Shown here: piece after piece, positions 34,704 through 45,294 of the stretch
How the letters are laid out: each line of letters starts with the position of its first letter
Numbering within the stretch: the first letter of the stretch is position 1
Assembly: GCA_002077065.1 (NCBI GenBank)
Contig: NAJO01000019.1
Location: forward strand, 620,001 to 684,000
Reading direction: 5' to 3'
DNA length: 64,000 nt
Origin: Cryoendolithus antarcticus
Taxonomy: Eukaryota; Ascomycota; Dothideomycetes; Cladosporiales; Cladosporiaceae
Translations under genes and position numbers: made by a program
The notes under the pieces: model-generated
The model's database searches: none
What the model saw: the letters and a program-made list of their open reading frames with translations, nothing else
What the model was told of the DNA's origin: nothing

Positions 34704-36236
34704 ATGCTTTCGACACTCTTGAACGCGACACACGGCGCAGACAACGACAACGGAGATACCTCAAACGGCACATACTCCGAGAATAGTCCACAGCCATCGA
34801 GCACTCCCAACACACCAAATTTGTCGATGGCAACCGCCGCCATGGCGATGCCTATGGATGTAAGCATGCAGAATGCGGACGAGAATCGACCAGACTTGCC
34901 TCGGCCATACAAGTGCCCTTTGTGCGACAAGGCATTTCATCGTCTTGAGCACCAAACGCGGCATATCAGGACACATACCGGAGAGAAACCACATGCATGC
35001 CAGTTTCCTGGCTGCACCAAACGCTTCAGTCGATCAGATGAGTTGACGCGCCACTCGAGAATACACAACAACCCGAACTCGAGACGTGGGAACAAACAGC
35101 ATGTCGCCGCAGCAGCGGCAGCGGCCGTTCAGGCTGGCATGTACGATCCGAACACGTTCCAGCAACTGCAGCAATTGCAGCAGATGAACTACATGAACCA
35201 GAATGGCGGCATGCAAGGGATGCAGCAGTTTAATAACATGGGCAATGGCAATCAGATGGGTCAGATGGCGCAAATGGCGCAGATGAGCAACCTTGCGCAG
35301 CTGAACCACGCTCAGCAGATGCAGCAGATGAACCTGCAGATCGCAGCCAACAACATGATGCCACCACCACCGAAGGCGTCTCAATCAGCACCTGGCTCGC
35401 AGCTGACTTCACCCAACGTGTCACCACCACACTCGTATTCTTCGACTTACACTGGCAATGCTGGATCATATCTCTCGCGCAACACAAGCGGCGACATGAG
35501 TCCTGCGACCGGGCAACAGAACCGCGGCAACATGGATATCAATCTCCTTGCGACTGCTGCATCACAAGTTGAGCGCGAGAACAGCCAGGTGCCGAATCAG
35601 CACCTCAACCTCCCGCCCTCGCGTGGACCCTACCACGTCCATCCATACAATAGCAACCGCATGCCATCATTATCATCGTATCATTACGGCTCAAACCCGA
35701 CCTCACAGCCTATGTCGCGGTCGCACTCACACGAAGAAGACGACCAATACTCGAATCGCCAAACGAAGAAGTCACGACCAGGTTCCCCACAATCCACCGC
35801 CCCGCCTTCCCCATCATTCTCACAAGAGTCGATATCGCCAACGCCTGATCACACACCACTCGCAACGCCATCGCACTCGCCGCGTCTGCGACCTCAATTT
35901 TTCCACAACGGCGTGCAGCTCCCAACCCTGCACCACCTGCACATCCAAAACCAGCCGCCGCCTGCTCTCGCACCCGTGGAGCCTTCAGCTGACGGTCAGC
36001 AGCCTTACGTCCCGACCATGCACAGCGGACTGCGGATTAGCGAGATCATGGAGGCTGGAGATGGAGCGCAGAGGAAGTTGCCCGTGCCTATGGTACCTAC
36101 GCCCAGGAAGAGCGAGAGCTACACGAAGATCAACGAGTTGGTCAATCCTGGCAGCGGCATGGGTAGTGGGCAGAGCAGTGGGAACAGCAGTGCGAGGGCG
36201 AGTGAGGCAGGCGGTGATTTGCAGGAGAGGATGTGA
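34704..36236 (+). CDS. creA: Carbon catabolite repressor CreA/CRE1
   Basis: The 510-residue frame from ATG 34704 carries the diagnostic two-finger block at residues 69-121: [19 protein letters not shown], a TGEKPHAC linker, then [20 protein letters not shown] and [11 protein letters not shown]. This is essentially invariant in CreA/Cre1/Mig1 proteins, which bind SYGGRG sites and repress genes for alternative carbon use while glucose is present. An alanine run and a long Gln/Met-rich region (about residues 140-220) follow, then Ser/Pro-rich sequence. The conserved C-terminal repression area includes [20 protein letters not shown]. No intron is present. An in-frame GTG at 34599 lengthens the frame but lacks an ATG, so 34704 is preferred. 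Confidence 0.95.
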   Translation: MLSTLLNATHGADNDNGDTSNGTYSENSPQPSSTPNTPNLSMATAAMAMPMDVSMQNADENRPDLPRPYKCPLCDKAFHRLEHQTRHIRTHTGEKPHACQFPGCTKRFSRSDELTRHSRIHNNPNSRRGNKQHVAAAAAAAVQAGMYDPNTFQQLQQLQQMNYMNQNGGMQGMQQFNNMGNGNQMGQMAQMAQMSNLAQLNHAQQMQQMNLQIAANNMMPPPPKASQSAPGSQLTSPNVSPPHSYSSTYTGNAGSYLSRNTSGDMSPATGQQNRGNMDINLLATAASQVERENSQVPNQHLNLPPSRGPYHVHPYNSNRMPSLSSYHYGSNPTSQPMSRSHSHEEDDQYSNRQTKKSRPGSPQSTAPPSPSFSQESISPTPDHTPLATPSHSPRLRPQFFHNGVQLPTLHHLHIQNQPPPALAPVEPSADGQQPYVPTMHSGLRISEIMEAGDGAQRKLPVPMVPTPRKSESYTKINELVNPGSGMGSGQSSGNSSARASEAGGDLQERM

Positions 36237-37973
36237 GATGTGGATGATTCCAATAAACCATCATTACTGAGCAGCACGAGAGTCTCGAGATTGTTTGCTG
36301 TCTTTTACGCGCGGCGTTCTAGCGACTAGACGGGGTACTGTGGGCATCAATGCGAGCATGTCACGGCCGCTTGATATATGGGCTAATGGGAGGCACTACA
36401 TGTGCTGGGAGTTCGACGCGTCGCAAGGGCGATGCCTACGTCGCTTGCGAGGAACATGACATAGATGGCAGACAGCTGCCAATGGCTCCAGGTCTCAACT
36501 CGATATCTATTTCACATTGCTGCCAGCCTACTCTCGAGCTCTTCATCATGACTACACTTCCTTCACATGCATTCAAATGCCTCTCGCACTTCCACTTTCA
36601 CATGCTTGCTGCACAGGGAACTTTCTCCGCAAAGTCGGCTGACGGGGACCGTCGGCTCGTTGGAAAACTTTGTCGGCTATCACTCGTTGCGTGATCCTTC
36701 TTCGCTATCGCGACAGACTGCTATCGCACCGAGGTGCGAACACGCTGAATTCTTTCCTAATCGATCATGACGTGCGATCCCACAGCAGAGACTCACAACC
36801 TCAGCTTTGCCGCTCGCGTTACCGACGAAATACCTCCAAACCCAAACTCCCCATCTCCATCTTCCCCGCAACTCGCCCACAGCGGCGCATCGGCCCTACA
36901 CCGACACAATCTCGGTGTATCCGAATAGCCTTCACCATCTCGCCAACATCCTGCTCGGGTTGCCTTCTCTGGCGACACGTTCTCACTATGCGGACCTAGC
37001 CCCAGGTACGGCGGTACATCTCCCCACAGATTCCCCATACAGATAATCATCATGCATGGTGCTTATCGCGGCGGAGGCGCTCGGCTGCGCTGCAATCTAA
37101 TGCCAACATCACTTCTACTGTGTCACTGGCCGGAACAATCGGGTCATGAGACGTCATGGACGGGTGAGAGTGCTCAACGAAGGTGGGAAGGGACGCAAGG
37201 CGCTCAACGGAATGCGATGCTGTGGGTGAGATCCTCCGATTATATGCCGTGATGTCCATTTGTCGTAACGCTGTGTGGAGTGTGGGGTGAGTTGAGCTGG
37301 GGTATGACGGTCTGGAACTCCGCCTCATCATCATAGTACGTCGATGTAGGACCTCTCTCCGACTCGCTAGCCAAGCAGCATCCACATGCGAAACGTCCTC
37401 AACACCTTTCTACGCGGCACTCCGGGTAATAGAGACCGGATCTGCACTCCCTGGTCATGATCCGCATTTCGTTTAATCCTCCAGACGTGGGTGACGTGTG
37501 GGGTAGATTGCATTTTCTCCAGCTTTTCGGACCGAGCTCCCTTATCTGAATGACTGCCGTCGGCTCCACGTTGGGGCTGAGAGTCGGGCATGAGATTGTG
37601 GCTTGCGGGTACGCCAGGATACATGTACGTCAAGAGTGTCGCCTATGCAGGGTTTGGGGTGCCTGAAGCAGCATGTTCGGAGCGTTGGGACACCAGTGGC
37701 CAGGGAGGCACGTGAAACGAAACTGCTTCACCGATATGCTTGCCAACATGAGACCTCATCGCAGCAACGACGAGCAACATTGCTCTGTATCTTCCAACTA
37801 CAGCGAGCATCAGCTACAGATCCTCCACCAGGGTATAGCGCGCCTAGAAATGCATAGCAAAGCCTCTTCGTAACATTCGTCCTGGCGTCAAGTCATCGAT
37901 TCGTAGCAACATCAACGCATTCGCGAGCAAGTCCCTTCCCTTCAGCACGTTGAGCAAGATAATGTCATCCATC
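36237..37973. other. Intergenic region after creA
   Basis: About 1.7 kb with no supported gene. A 53-codon frame at 36767-36928 has codon use like the neighbouring genes and, in another phase, the open sequence continues to 37046; it may be a small or broken gene but has no recognised motif. The rest shows nothing specific. Confidence 0.35.
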
Positions 37974-39515
37974 TCATTCCTTTGACTCCTTCCTACCCTT
38001 TTTGGGCGTCGTACCCAGCACCGCGTTCCCATTCACCTTCATCTCATCGAGCGCGCCTCTTATCTGTGAACGCTTGGCGCCGACAGAGTTGTCTCGCGCC
38101 TCGATCTCGCTCTCGAAGGCGATGGCTGCTTTGCGCTTCTCACGCCGGACGGTGGTGAAATTCTGCACGACAGTACCAAAATGCTGAACGAGCCACGCAC
38201 CAGCTTCCTCCCATTCATCGATAGTGAGAGACGCCATGAACTTGATACGGAAATCGTAAATCTTGACACCGTCATCGCCGCTCACAGTCTGTGCCAGGAC
38301 TGCAGAGAGCTTCTCTGCGAGGCTCGCATCGTCTGGCGCATTGTGTACAATGAAATTGTCGGCATCGGGCGCCTTGTCGAATGGTTCGCGCTGCAAGTCA
38401 GCGTAATCCATCTTCGCTAAGTCATCGAAGTGATGGTCGAGATCAGAATCCTCGACCTCGTCTGGCTCTTCCTCGCTGACGTACCCATCGCTGCTATGCT
38501 GTGTTGGGTGAATTGGTGGGTCTGGATTGTGCGGCGGAGCGTTGAACAGTGGCACCGGTGGGACCCCACGCTTGTGCTTGCCAGGCACGTGAGTAGCAGC
38601 AGTCTGTGGTCGGGATGTGTTGGCCATCATCTGCCCTCGTGGATGCTGTGCATCAGCTGCCGAGAGCGCAGCGGGTGCGACAGTGTTGCGAGTCGACTGC
38701 CTCGACTGATATCGATTCTGAACACCGTTTGAGACAGTCTCGGCAATCGTCATGCCCTGTGACTGCACGTGAGGCTGCTGGACAGTCGGCTTGTGGAGTG
38801 GTAGGTTGACGTTCTTCTGTGGTATGGCAGCCCCAAATTGGAAACCGCCTGGCTTCGTAGGGTCGTTCGAATAGAGTGGAAGCTCAGTCTCGCCATGGAG
38901 GAGACCCGACTGATGATCATGACTTAAGTATTGACTCTGGTGCTGGGCTTGCTGTGCGGTGGTCGAAGTTGGTAAGCCACGAGGAGCTCGTCTGTTCGGA
39001 ATTGCAGTACTGTGACTCCTCTCTACGGGATGCTGGGACTTTGTCGGCTGCTGAGAAAGTCGTGAGTGCTGTTCCATCTCGTCGACCTTATTCCCGTGAC
39101 TAATGATCGTCAAAGCGCCGTCCGAGGTCGAAGGGATGGAGTCGCCCTTGATGACGATCTCTGAAAGCGTTTTCGGTTTAGTCTTCTGGAGCGTAGCTTG
39201 ATACTCGGCTTCCAAGAAGTCCGAGTCCTGGTAATCGGATGCTGGTTGTGGTGGAGCGCGTGGTAGACTCGCATTCGTGGAGTGCCGATCCGCCTCACTT
39301 GCGTCGCTCTCGTAGCCGGTGACACGATGGGCAGATCCTTTGCGCTTAGAGCTCGGCTTGCCGTTCTTGCTGCCGGGCCTCCTGCCCCGCTGGCCATCTC
39401 TCGGATCGTCAGTTGGCACAGCGGCTCTGAGATCGTGAAGCTTGTGCGGTTGTTGCCCACCTTCAGACTTGTGCCGCACGTACTCCGTCATGCCTTCCAT
39501 GACTGGCGGCGCCAT
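37974..39515 (-). CDS. Ecm11-domain protein (probable meiotic chromosome factor)
   Basis: This is a 513-residue intronless frame. The first 370 residues are disordered, rich in Gln, Ser, His and Pro, with a basic block near the start (GRRPGSKNGKPSSKRKG). The last 150 residues match the pattern of the Ecm11 C-terminal domain: LQREPFDKAP, FMASLTIDEWEEAGAWLV, VRREKRKAAIAFESEIEAR and IRGALDEMKVNGNAVL, a helical block with charged heptads. In yeast Ecm11 is SUMO-modified and belongs to the synaptonemal complex central element; in moulds the role is not established. A Lys-rich C-terminus (PKKGRKESKE) may be a nuclear signal. Confidence 0.7.
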   Translation of the reverse strand: MAPPVMEGMTEYVRHKSEGGQQPHKLHDLRAAVPTDDPRDGQRGRRPGSKNGKPSSKRKGSAHRVTGYESDASEADRHSTNASLPRAPPQPASDYQDSDFLEAEYQATLQKTKPKTLSEIVIKGDSIPSTSDGALTIISHGNKVDEMEQHSRLSQQPTKSQHPVERSHSTAIPNRRAPRGLPTSTTAQQAQHQSQYLSHDHQSGLLHGETELPLYSNDPTKPGGFQFGAAIPQKNVNLPLHKPTVQQPHVQSQGMTIAETVSNGVQNRYQSRQSTRNTVAPAALSAADAQHPRGQMMANTSRPQTAATHVPGKHKRGVPPVPLFNAPPHNPDPPIHPTQHSSDGYVSEEEPDEVEDSDLDHHFDDLAKMDYADLQREPFDKAPDADNFIVHNAPDDASLAEKLSAVLAQTVSGDDGVKIYDFRIKFMASLTIDEWEEAGAWLVQHFGTVVQNFTTVRREKRKAAIAFESEIEARDNSVGAKRSQIRGALDEMKVNGNAVLGTTPKKGRKESKE

Positions 39516-39781
39516 CGATCACTGGACCAACTCTGGCAAGATAGCCCTATGGCATGACATTTGCGTAGTTCAAGCCGCGAGGTGAAGTCGATGTCATCTC
39601 GGGCGGCGCGTCCGGAACTTTATTCTGCCTGAAGTGGTCAAGGCGCAACGCGACATCGACACCACGACACGTGACTTAGGTATGCCATCATGGAGTCCAG
39701 ACCGAACTGTCCACGAGATCGATCCCTCTACAGACTTTTGAGCAGACGTTGAGGTACTTGCTAATATCGTACCACGGATCG

Positions 39782-40903
39782 ATGATGGAGATCAAGAGTG
39801 CTTCGATATTCGTACTGCCGAACGAAGTATACATATCTCGTCCTAGGGGGACATACCCTCCCAAACTAAGTATGTCCAGATACTCCTCAGCATCTTCGGC
39901 CAGTTCTCCACCATCGAGCTATTGCAATGGATTACGACATGTCGACGGTTCCATTCCCTGATCCTACGACTGTTCCATAATCGACTGCAGTACGCAGCCG
40001 AGCTCGATGGCCACACGATGTATCTCGAGTGCTATCATCCGTCTGATCAATTGACAGCACCTGGCCTATTTGGTATCCCACTGGGCACTCACGGCCTCGA
40101 TGGAGTTGGTCGCAGTCTCAATATCGATGGCCCAACCCTCGGGCAGGCTCATCGACTCGGCAATCTTTACACCCGCTTCCGGCCTCAGCAACATGAACCC
40201 GAAAGGAAGGTCCCCAGATGGCTGCGACCTGGAGATGTTCCGGGCTCAAGAACGCACCCTGCTTCGGATCCGCAGGCCGAGGCTTCAGACACGAAGGAAG
40301 TCGTTCGCGACATTGTCACCGTGGATGCGCATGAGCTGTTCTCCCAACTCGCCACCACTGCGTATCTTGGCAAGCGTGAGCCAAGGCGAGGGCTCTTAGA
40401 GTCAATAGTACCCGTGACTGACAGCACTATACGTGTGTGGCGAGACTGGCTGAAGAGGATGTGTGAGTCGCGATCATTCTCAGACGAGAGCACGATTGTC
40501 ATCCATCGCGAGCTTGAAGCGACTTCTGCAGCTGTCTCGGGCACAGATATCGCTGAGCATCTGGACCCAAGTAAGGATCCGAACGTGCTATGGGCCAATA
40601 CGAGGCATAACGACGTTGGCATCAAGTTTAAAGTGGTCAAGCGGAAGCAGAGAGCGGCTGCTATGCCTCTGATGTATGCAAGCGACGTGGAAGTGCCTGT
40701 GAGCTACGAGGTCGAATTTGAAGGTAAGCCAAGTTTGAGAAGACGCAACAATGGCGCAGTTGGCTGACTGTTGTGCAGAAGTATACGTACGCACTGGACA
40801 TCTCGTACTGAGTCTGGAGCAGCACGCACAGAAGAACCACAATAGTAGTGGCAAAGCCGTGATCTTTGGCGCATGGAGCGGCAGCCCTCCGACAGGCGAC
40901 TGA
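39782..40903 (+). CDS. F-box protein
   Basis: Three exons (39782-39826, 39880-40723, 40779-40903) give 337 residues. The first intron (53 nt, phase 0) rebuilds an F-box over the junction: VLPNE joined to ILLSIFGQFSTIELLQWITT and CRRFHSLILRLFHNRLQYAA. The second (55 nt, phase 1, GTAAGC donor) adds the C-terminal EVYVRTGHLVLSLEQ. The F-box docks a substrate receptor on Skp1 in an SCF ubiquitin ligase. The rest is of the fungal type with an internal beta-rich region (DVGIKFKVVKRKQRA, VPVSYEVEFEE) and no leucine-rich repeats or WD40 units; substrates are unknown. ATG 39782 is followed by a second ATG, and either could serve. Confidence 0.82.
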
Positions 40904-41253
40904 TCTCGTCGATATAGCCTACTTCAAAATAGCTCGAGCTGCACCCAACGATTGGCGAGGCAGCTGCAAGCCAGCTCGCTATTCTGATTGCGGACTGGGC
41001 TTTCATCGACTCAGAGCTAGACCGGCCGAAGCAGAGCAGCTGCTTGCGAAGCTCAGTCAACATCTTCCAGGCCGGCATTCCAAGACATAATCACGGATGA
41101 CCTCCAGCACTGCCCACTAGCTTTTGAGCCAATCAAAAGCTTGCAGCGAAGCTAACGTCATTGCCGACGTCCACTTGGATTCCATCACTAACATTGGCGT
41201 TTCCATCGACAGAGCTACTCAGGTTTCTGCGACAACAGCAACACATCTCAACC
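40904..41253. other. Intergenic region, no gene seen
   Basis: These 350 bp between two plus-strand genes hold the promoter of the epimerase gene. Nothing specific is recognised. Confidence 0.4.
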
Positions 41254-41964
41254 ATGGCCCTCCGCACTCTCACTGCCAAATCGGCCGCCGCCCTCGATGC
41301 CGAGCTAATGTCAACCGGCGCCTTCTCTCTCGACCAACTAATGGAACTAGCCGGCCTCTCCGCAGCTCAATGCCTCCACACTCTCTCGCCTCCCACCAAA
41401 ACCCCCAGAATCCTAGTCGCCTGCGGTCCCGGCAACAACGGCGGCGACGGCCTGGTAGCAGCTCGCCACCTCTATCACTTCGGCTACAAACCCTCCGTCT
41501 ACTTCCCAAAGCAAACGAAACACGAGCTTTACGCCCGCCTGCGAAAGCAACTAGAGCAGCTGAAAGTCCCCTTCGTGACGGACTTCACCGCCGCAGCGAA
41601 GGAAGCAGACTACATCCTCGACGCCATCTTTGGCTTCTCGTTCAGCGGTGAAGTCCGTGAACCGTTTCCTTCCGTCATCGCCACGCTTGCTTCGATGAAG
41701 GTCCCGGTTCTTGCTGTCGACGCACCGAGTAGTTGGAACATCGAGACTGGACCTCCTAGTGATGGACCGGGGAAGGAGTATATGCCTACTGCGCTTATCA
41801 GTCTGACGGCGCCGAAGCCGCTGGTGAAGTGGTTTCGGGGACGGCATTTTGTGGGAGGAAGGTTTGTGGGGCGGGAAGTGGCGGAGAAGTTTGGGTTTGA
41901 TGTGCCGGCTTATCGGGGAGGGGAGCAGGTTGTGGAGGTATCACTCGATGACGTGAAGCTTTGA
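41254..41964 (+). CDS. NAD(P)H-hydrate epimerase (YjeF N-terminal domain)
   Basis: The 236-residue intronless frame starts at ATG 41254 and matches the single-domain YjeF_N family (about 246 in yeast). Visible signatures are LDAELMSTGAFSLDQLMELA, the nucleotide-binding CGPGNNGGDGLVAARHL, DYILDAIFGFSFSGEVREPF (the catalytic Asp region), VLAVDAPSSWNIETG and LISLTAPKPL. The enzyme interconverts R- and S-forms of damaged, hydrated NAD(P)H so that the separate dehydratase can repair it. A mildly hydrophobic start may give partial mitochondrial delivery, but no clear presequence is seen. Codon use is strongly C-ending in the first half, typical of a well-expressed gene. Confidence 0.92.
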   Translation: MALRTLTAKSAAALDAELMSTGAFSLDQLMELAGLSAAQCLHTLSPPTKTPRILVACGPGNNGGDGLVAARHLYHFGYKPSVYFPKQTKHELYARLRKQLEQLKVPFVTDFTAAAKEADYILDAIFGFSFSGEVREPFPSVIATLASMKVPVLAVDAPSSWNIETGPPSDGPGKEYMPTALISLTAPKPLVKWFRGRHFVGGRFVGREVAEKFGFDVPAYRGGEQVVEVSLDDVKL

Positions 41965-42293
41965 GCTGCTGTCGCTTCTCTCGGCGTCTAAGCGCGTCCT
42001 ACGCTTCGAAGATGAGATCTGACAGAGAGAGTGGACTGTTCATCACCCGTGACAGACGAGAGCAACGTCGATGCTCGCTGCAATATACAGCTCATAGTTG
42101 CGGCGGCTTAGCAAGTCACTTCCACGTTTAGTCTCGACAGACACACTGACCATGTCCCAAGTAGAAGTGGAGGTTTGAGGAAGTCGCGAAATGGCGTTGG
42201 GTATTCAGCGCTGGGCTGTATTCACAGGGCTTTGTTATGTACATATCACTTACACCATTTCCACGTCATGTCTGTACAGGAAGCTGTCTTCTA
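41965..42293. other. Intergenic region between convergent genes
   Basis: About 330 bp between the 3' ends of the epimerase and dihydroorotate dehydrogenase genes; terminators are expected. Nothing specific is recognised. Confidence 0.4.
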
Positions 42294-44129
42294 TCAGCTC
42301 GCCATGGAGCTAGGCTTCGTGCCCATGGCTTCGCGCATCTCCCTCTTCATCCTCGTAATCGTACCCACACCTCCGTACATCATCGCTGTATAAACCTGGC
42401 ACACCGATGCTCCGGCGTTCAGCATCTGCAGGCACTGCTCGCCGGTCGTGATCCCGCCCGTTGCGAAGATGACTTTGGACGCTGGCTCGGCGGGCTTGAT
42501 CGCTGGACTTTGCGGGGTTACTGATGTGGACGTCGCTCGTGACTTCGATGATGGCGACATAGGCGAAGTCAACAGATCTGAAGAGGTCGCCGCATCGTTC
42601 GCGACCTCGGAGGCTTGTAGCTTCGCTGCGGACGACGCGAACGGCGTTTCAGGTAGCCTGATAATGGGCTGCTTGCTAGCTGCTTCTGCCTCTGGCGTCA
42701 GAGGCTTCAGCCTCGCGGCATCGCGGGCTGTGCTGGCATCTGCGGCGTTTACCACGGGCTTCGTGGGAGTCGCAGCAGGCTTCTCTAGTGCTTGCTTCGC
42801 GGGTGCTTGCTCTGCTGGTTTCGAAGATGCAGGCGTCGGCGCATCTTTCGGCGGACCTTGATCCAACCTCGCGCGATACCTCCCAACGAGCGCAAGCGTC
42901 CGCTCAAACATCTGTGGTCCTGAGTAGCCGCCCATCTCAGTAAGTAGCTTCTCCTCGTGTGCAGGCATGATGTAGCCTTTTGGTATCACATCTGGCCGCT
43001 TCTTTGTCGTGTTACCGACGATCACGCCATCTACACCTGATGCCCAGACTGCTTGGCAAATGCCCGAGATCTGCTCGTCAGAATCTTCGTCTGGGCTGAC
43101 TTTCACCATGACTGCTGGTTTCGTTCTCCGGTCGGTGGACTGTGCTGCGTCTACCACTGCCGATAGAATGCTTGTGAGTGGTCCCACAGCCTGCAAGTCC
43201 CGAAGTCCAGGCGTGTTCGGTGACGAAACATTGACCACCAGTATGTCTGCGTACTTCGCCAGCTGATCGACACAGTAGACGTAATCCCTCGCTATTGCCT
43301 CAATGTCGCCGTCAGGCGTGGTCTTGTTCTTCGCCATCTGCACAGCCAGTAGCTTGCCGGGGATCAAGCTACCCGGTGGCACTCCAGCTTCGCCATCCAG
43401 CACCGCTCGCTCCCCATCCGGTCCGAGACCAAGTCCCAGACTGCGCGCAAACTCTCTCACGCGTTGCCGCAAGTTCTTCGCAACATGATCTGCACCCTTG
43501 CTGTTCAAACCATACCGATTGATCAATGCATTCTGACTCGGTAGCCGAAACACCCGTGGCTTTGGGTTCCCTTCTTGTGGCAACGGAGTCGCGCCTCCCA
43601 CCTCTACAACCGCCGGCCCGAGCGCAAACAAAGGCGAAGGGATCTCAGCGTCCTTGTCGATACCTGCGCTCGTTCCCACCGGATTGTCGAGCACATGCCC
43701 GAACACCTCTACCCTCAGGTCGCCGTGCTCGGTATCATTGCTCCCTCGTTCCCGGGGATGGAGATTGAAGGCAAAGAGCCCTTGTATGTAGGATACGCCT
43801 TTATGATGCGCTTCTTCGGGATCGTAGTGTATCAGGCGTAGGGAGGGTACTACGAGCCATTGGTGTATGCTTGCGCGTGTGTCGGTTATGTATAGGTAGC
43901 CGAATCCGAGTGTCATGAGTATTCCAGAGCCATATATGAGGTTCTTGAGGCGTGTCCCTGCAGAGCGAGCATCACCTGCTGCAGTTGATGCTTCTCGGCG
44001 GATGTCCCAATGCTGCGTGTGCTGGGATATAGGTACCCTGGTATGTCGAGATGTCAATAGCGGCCTGTGAGAGAGACTCGACAATGACAAGGCGGCCGGC
44101 AGCCGTACTAGGCGCTGAGAGCCTGCCAT
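42294..44129 (-). CDS. pyrE: Mitochondrial dihydroorotate dehydrogenase (class 2)
   Basis: The 611-residue intronless frame starts at ATG 44129. A basic N-terminus (MAGSQRLVRLPAALSLSSLS) is a likely presequence, followed by a membrane segment near residues 64-82 (LIYGSGILMTLGFGYLYI). The class 2 catalytic barrel shows NPVGTSAGIDKDAE, PQEGNPKPRVFRL, NRYGLNSKGAD, VVNVSSPNTPGLRDLQ with the serine base, VMVKVSPDED, GVIVGNTTKKRP and FATGGITTGEQC. The enzyme oxidises dihydroorotate to orotate with FMN, passing electrons to ubiquinone in the inner mitochondrial membrane (de novo pyrimidine synthesis). Between about residues 423 and 550, just before the FMN phosphate strand, an Ala/Pro/Ser/Lys-rich insertion interrupts the barrel, making the protein longer than most relatives. 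Confidence 0.93.
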   Translation of the reverse strand: MAGSQRLVRLPAALSLSSLSHRPLLTSRHTRVPISQHTQHWDIRREASTAAGDARSAGTRLKNLIYGSGILMTLGFGYLYITDTRASIHQWLVVPSLRLIHYDPEEAHHKGVSYIQGLFAFNLHPRERGSNDTEHGDLRVEVFGHVLDNPVGTSAGIDKDAEIPSPLFALGPAVVEVGGATPLPQEGNPKPRVFRLPSQNALINRYGLNSKGADHVAKNLRQRVREFARSLGLGLGPDGERAVLDGEAGVPPGSLIPGKLLAVQMAKNKTTPDGDIEAIARDYVYCVDQLAKYADILVVNVSSPNTPGLRDLQAVGPLTSILSAVVDAAQSTDRRTKPAVMVKVSPDEDSDEQISGICQAVWASGVDGVIVGNTTKKRPDVIPKGYIMPAHEEKLLTEMGGYSGPQMFERTLALVGRYRARLDQGPPKDAPTPASSKPAEQAPAKQALEKPAATPTKPVVNAADASTARDAARLKPLTPEAEAASKQPIIRLPETPFASSAAKLQASEVANDAATSSDLLTSPMSPSSKSRATSTSVTPQSPAIKPAEPASKVIFATGGITTGEQCLQMLNAGASVCQVYTAMMYGGVGTITRMKREMREAMGTKPSSMAS

Positions 44130-45294
44130 GCCGCGCAATGCTTTATACAAGATCGTAGTGGTACCTCCCAACGAGAGCTTCGAAGTTCGGAGCTTCAATG
44201 CGCAAGCTGGCGTTGATTGGCAAGGCTGAGCCCGCCGCCAGCGGCTGTCGGCGAGTCTGCACAGTATATATGCACTCCCTACCTCGCTCTCATCCTGCTC
44301 GGTCCAGTCCTCAAATGGTCCCAAGCCGTATTCACATGATCGGTGCAGCAGCGTTTTACCCTTTGATGCCTTTGCCCTGCAATATCCCTAGATCCATCAG
44401 CGTGGTTACAGCTTCTATGCGCTCACCCGTGCATGCAGCCTTGCCCGTCAAAACGCCAGGGATAGGCGCAAGCATGCACGACATGGGGCATGCACCAAGG
44501 CAGCCCCCCACTGAGATCGATTCGCGTTGCGGCGCAGTTGATGAGCATGCACCTGTACCTCCGAACATGCATACAAGCAATAGGACAGCTCATCCCGAGG
44601 CCCGATGCACGCAATTCCGCAATCGTTGCTCCAAAAGTCCGAACGCTTCTGCGTTAACACGAGCGTACCTGCTATGATATTCGCTGTCACTTGCTATCGG
44701 TGAGAAAGTGTAATGCGCGCCGCAATATCTTCGCTCTGCTGAAGGGCCTCTCATGGCCATGGCAATCCAATATTCCATTGTTGTGGGCAAGCTAATACGA
44801 CCATGGGAGATTCGGACCCTGGGACATGCCTTCAAAAGAACCATACCGCGCCACATCCCGCTTCCCCTGCATATCGATCAAGACTCTGACCAGTCGAGAG
44901 ACCTTGACGAGACCATCGCATCTCTTCTACGGAGCTGTATTTTCTCTCGTTCAAGATCCGTCAATGCAGACGTCTTCAACAAGCGGATCAATGATGGCTG
45001 ATCCTCAATTGGCGGTTCACTGTCACCTCAATGTCACCACGCCACAACAGCGCCACCAAACCGGGTGGATGGCATTGCACCTACTGCGCAGTGCAGCCTC
45101 ACGGGTGCGGCCTCACGGATGGAGTCTCGCAGTGCATAGCCACTCCATGAGCAGCATCGCCATACTCTGTACCGCGACCGCAGTATCAGTTCATACTTCA
45201 TCCTCGAGAAGGATGTCTCTTGATTCATTCTCCACTGCCACTGCAACAATTGACCACAGCAGTCACTGCGCGACACGTGCTCTGTCGACCTGCC
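44130..45294. other. Intergenic region between pyrE and the HET pseudogene
   Basis: About 1.2 kb with no supported gene. It includes the divergent promoter of pyrE and a striking group of GCATGC hexamers at 44431-44573. Confidence 0.4.
44431..44573. promoter_or_regulatory. Cluster of GCATGC palindromes upstream of pyrE
   Basis: GCATGC occurs at about 44431, 44472, 44489 and 44545, and a related ACATGCAT at 44565. In a random sequence of this length none would be expected. The cluster lies 300-450 bp upstream of the pyrE start and is a candidate multi-copy binding site, identity unknown. Confidence 0.4.
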
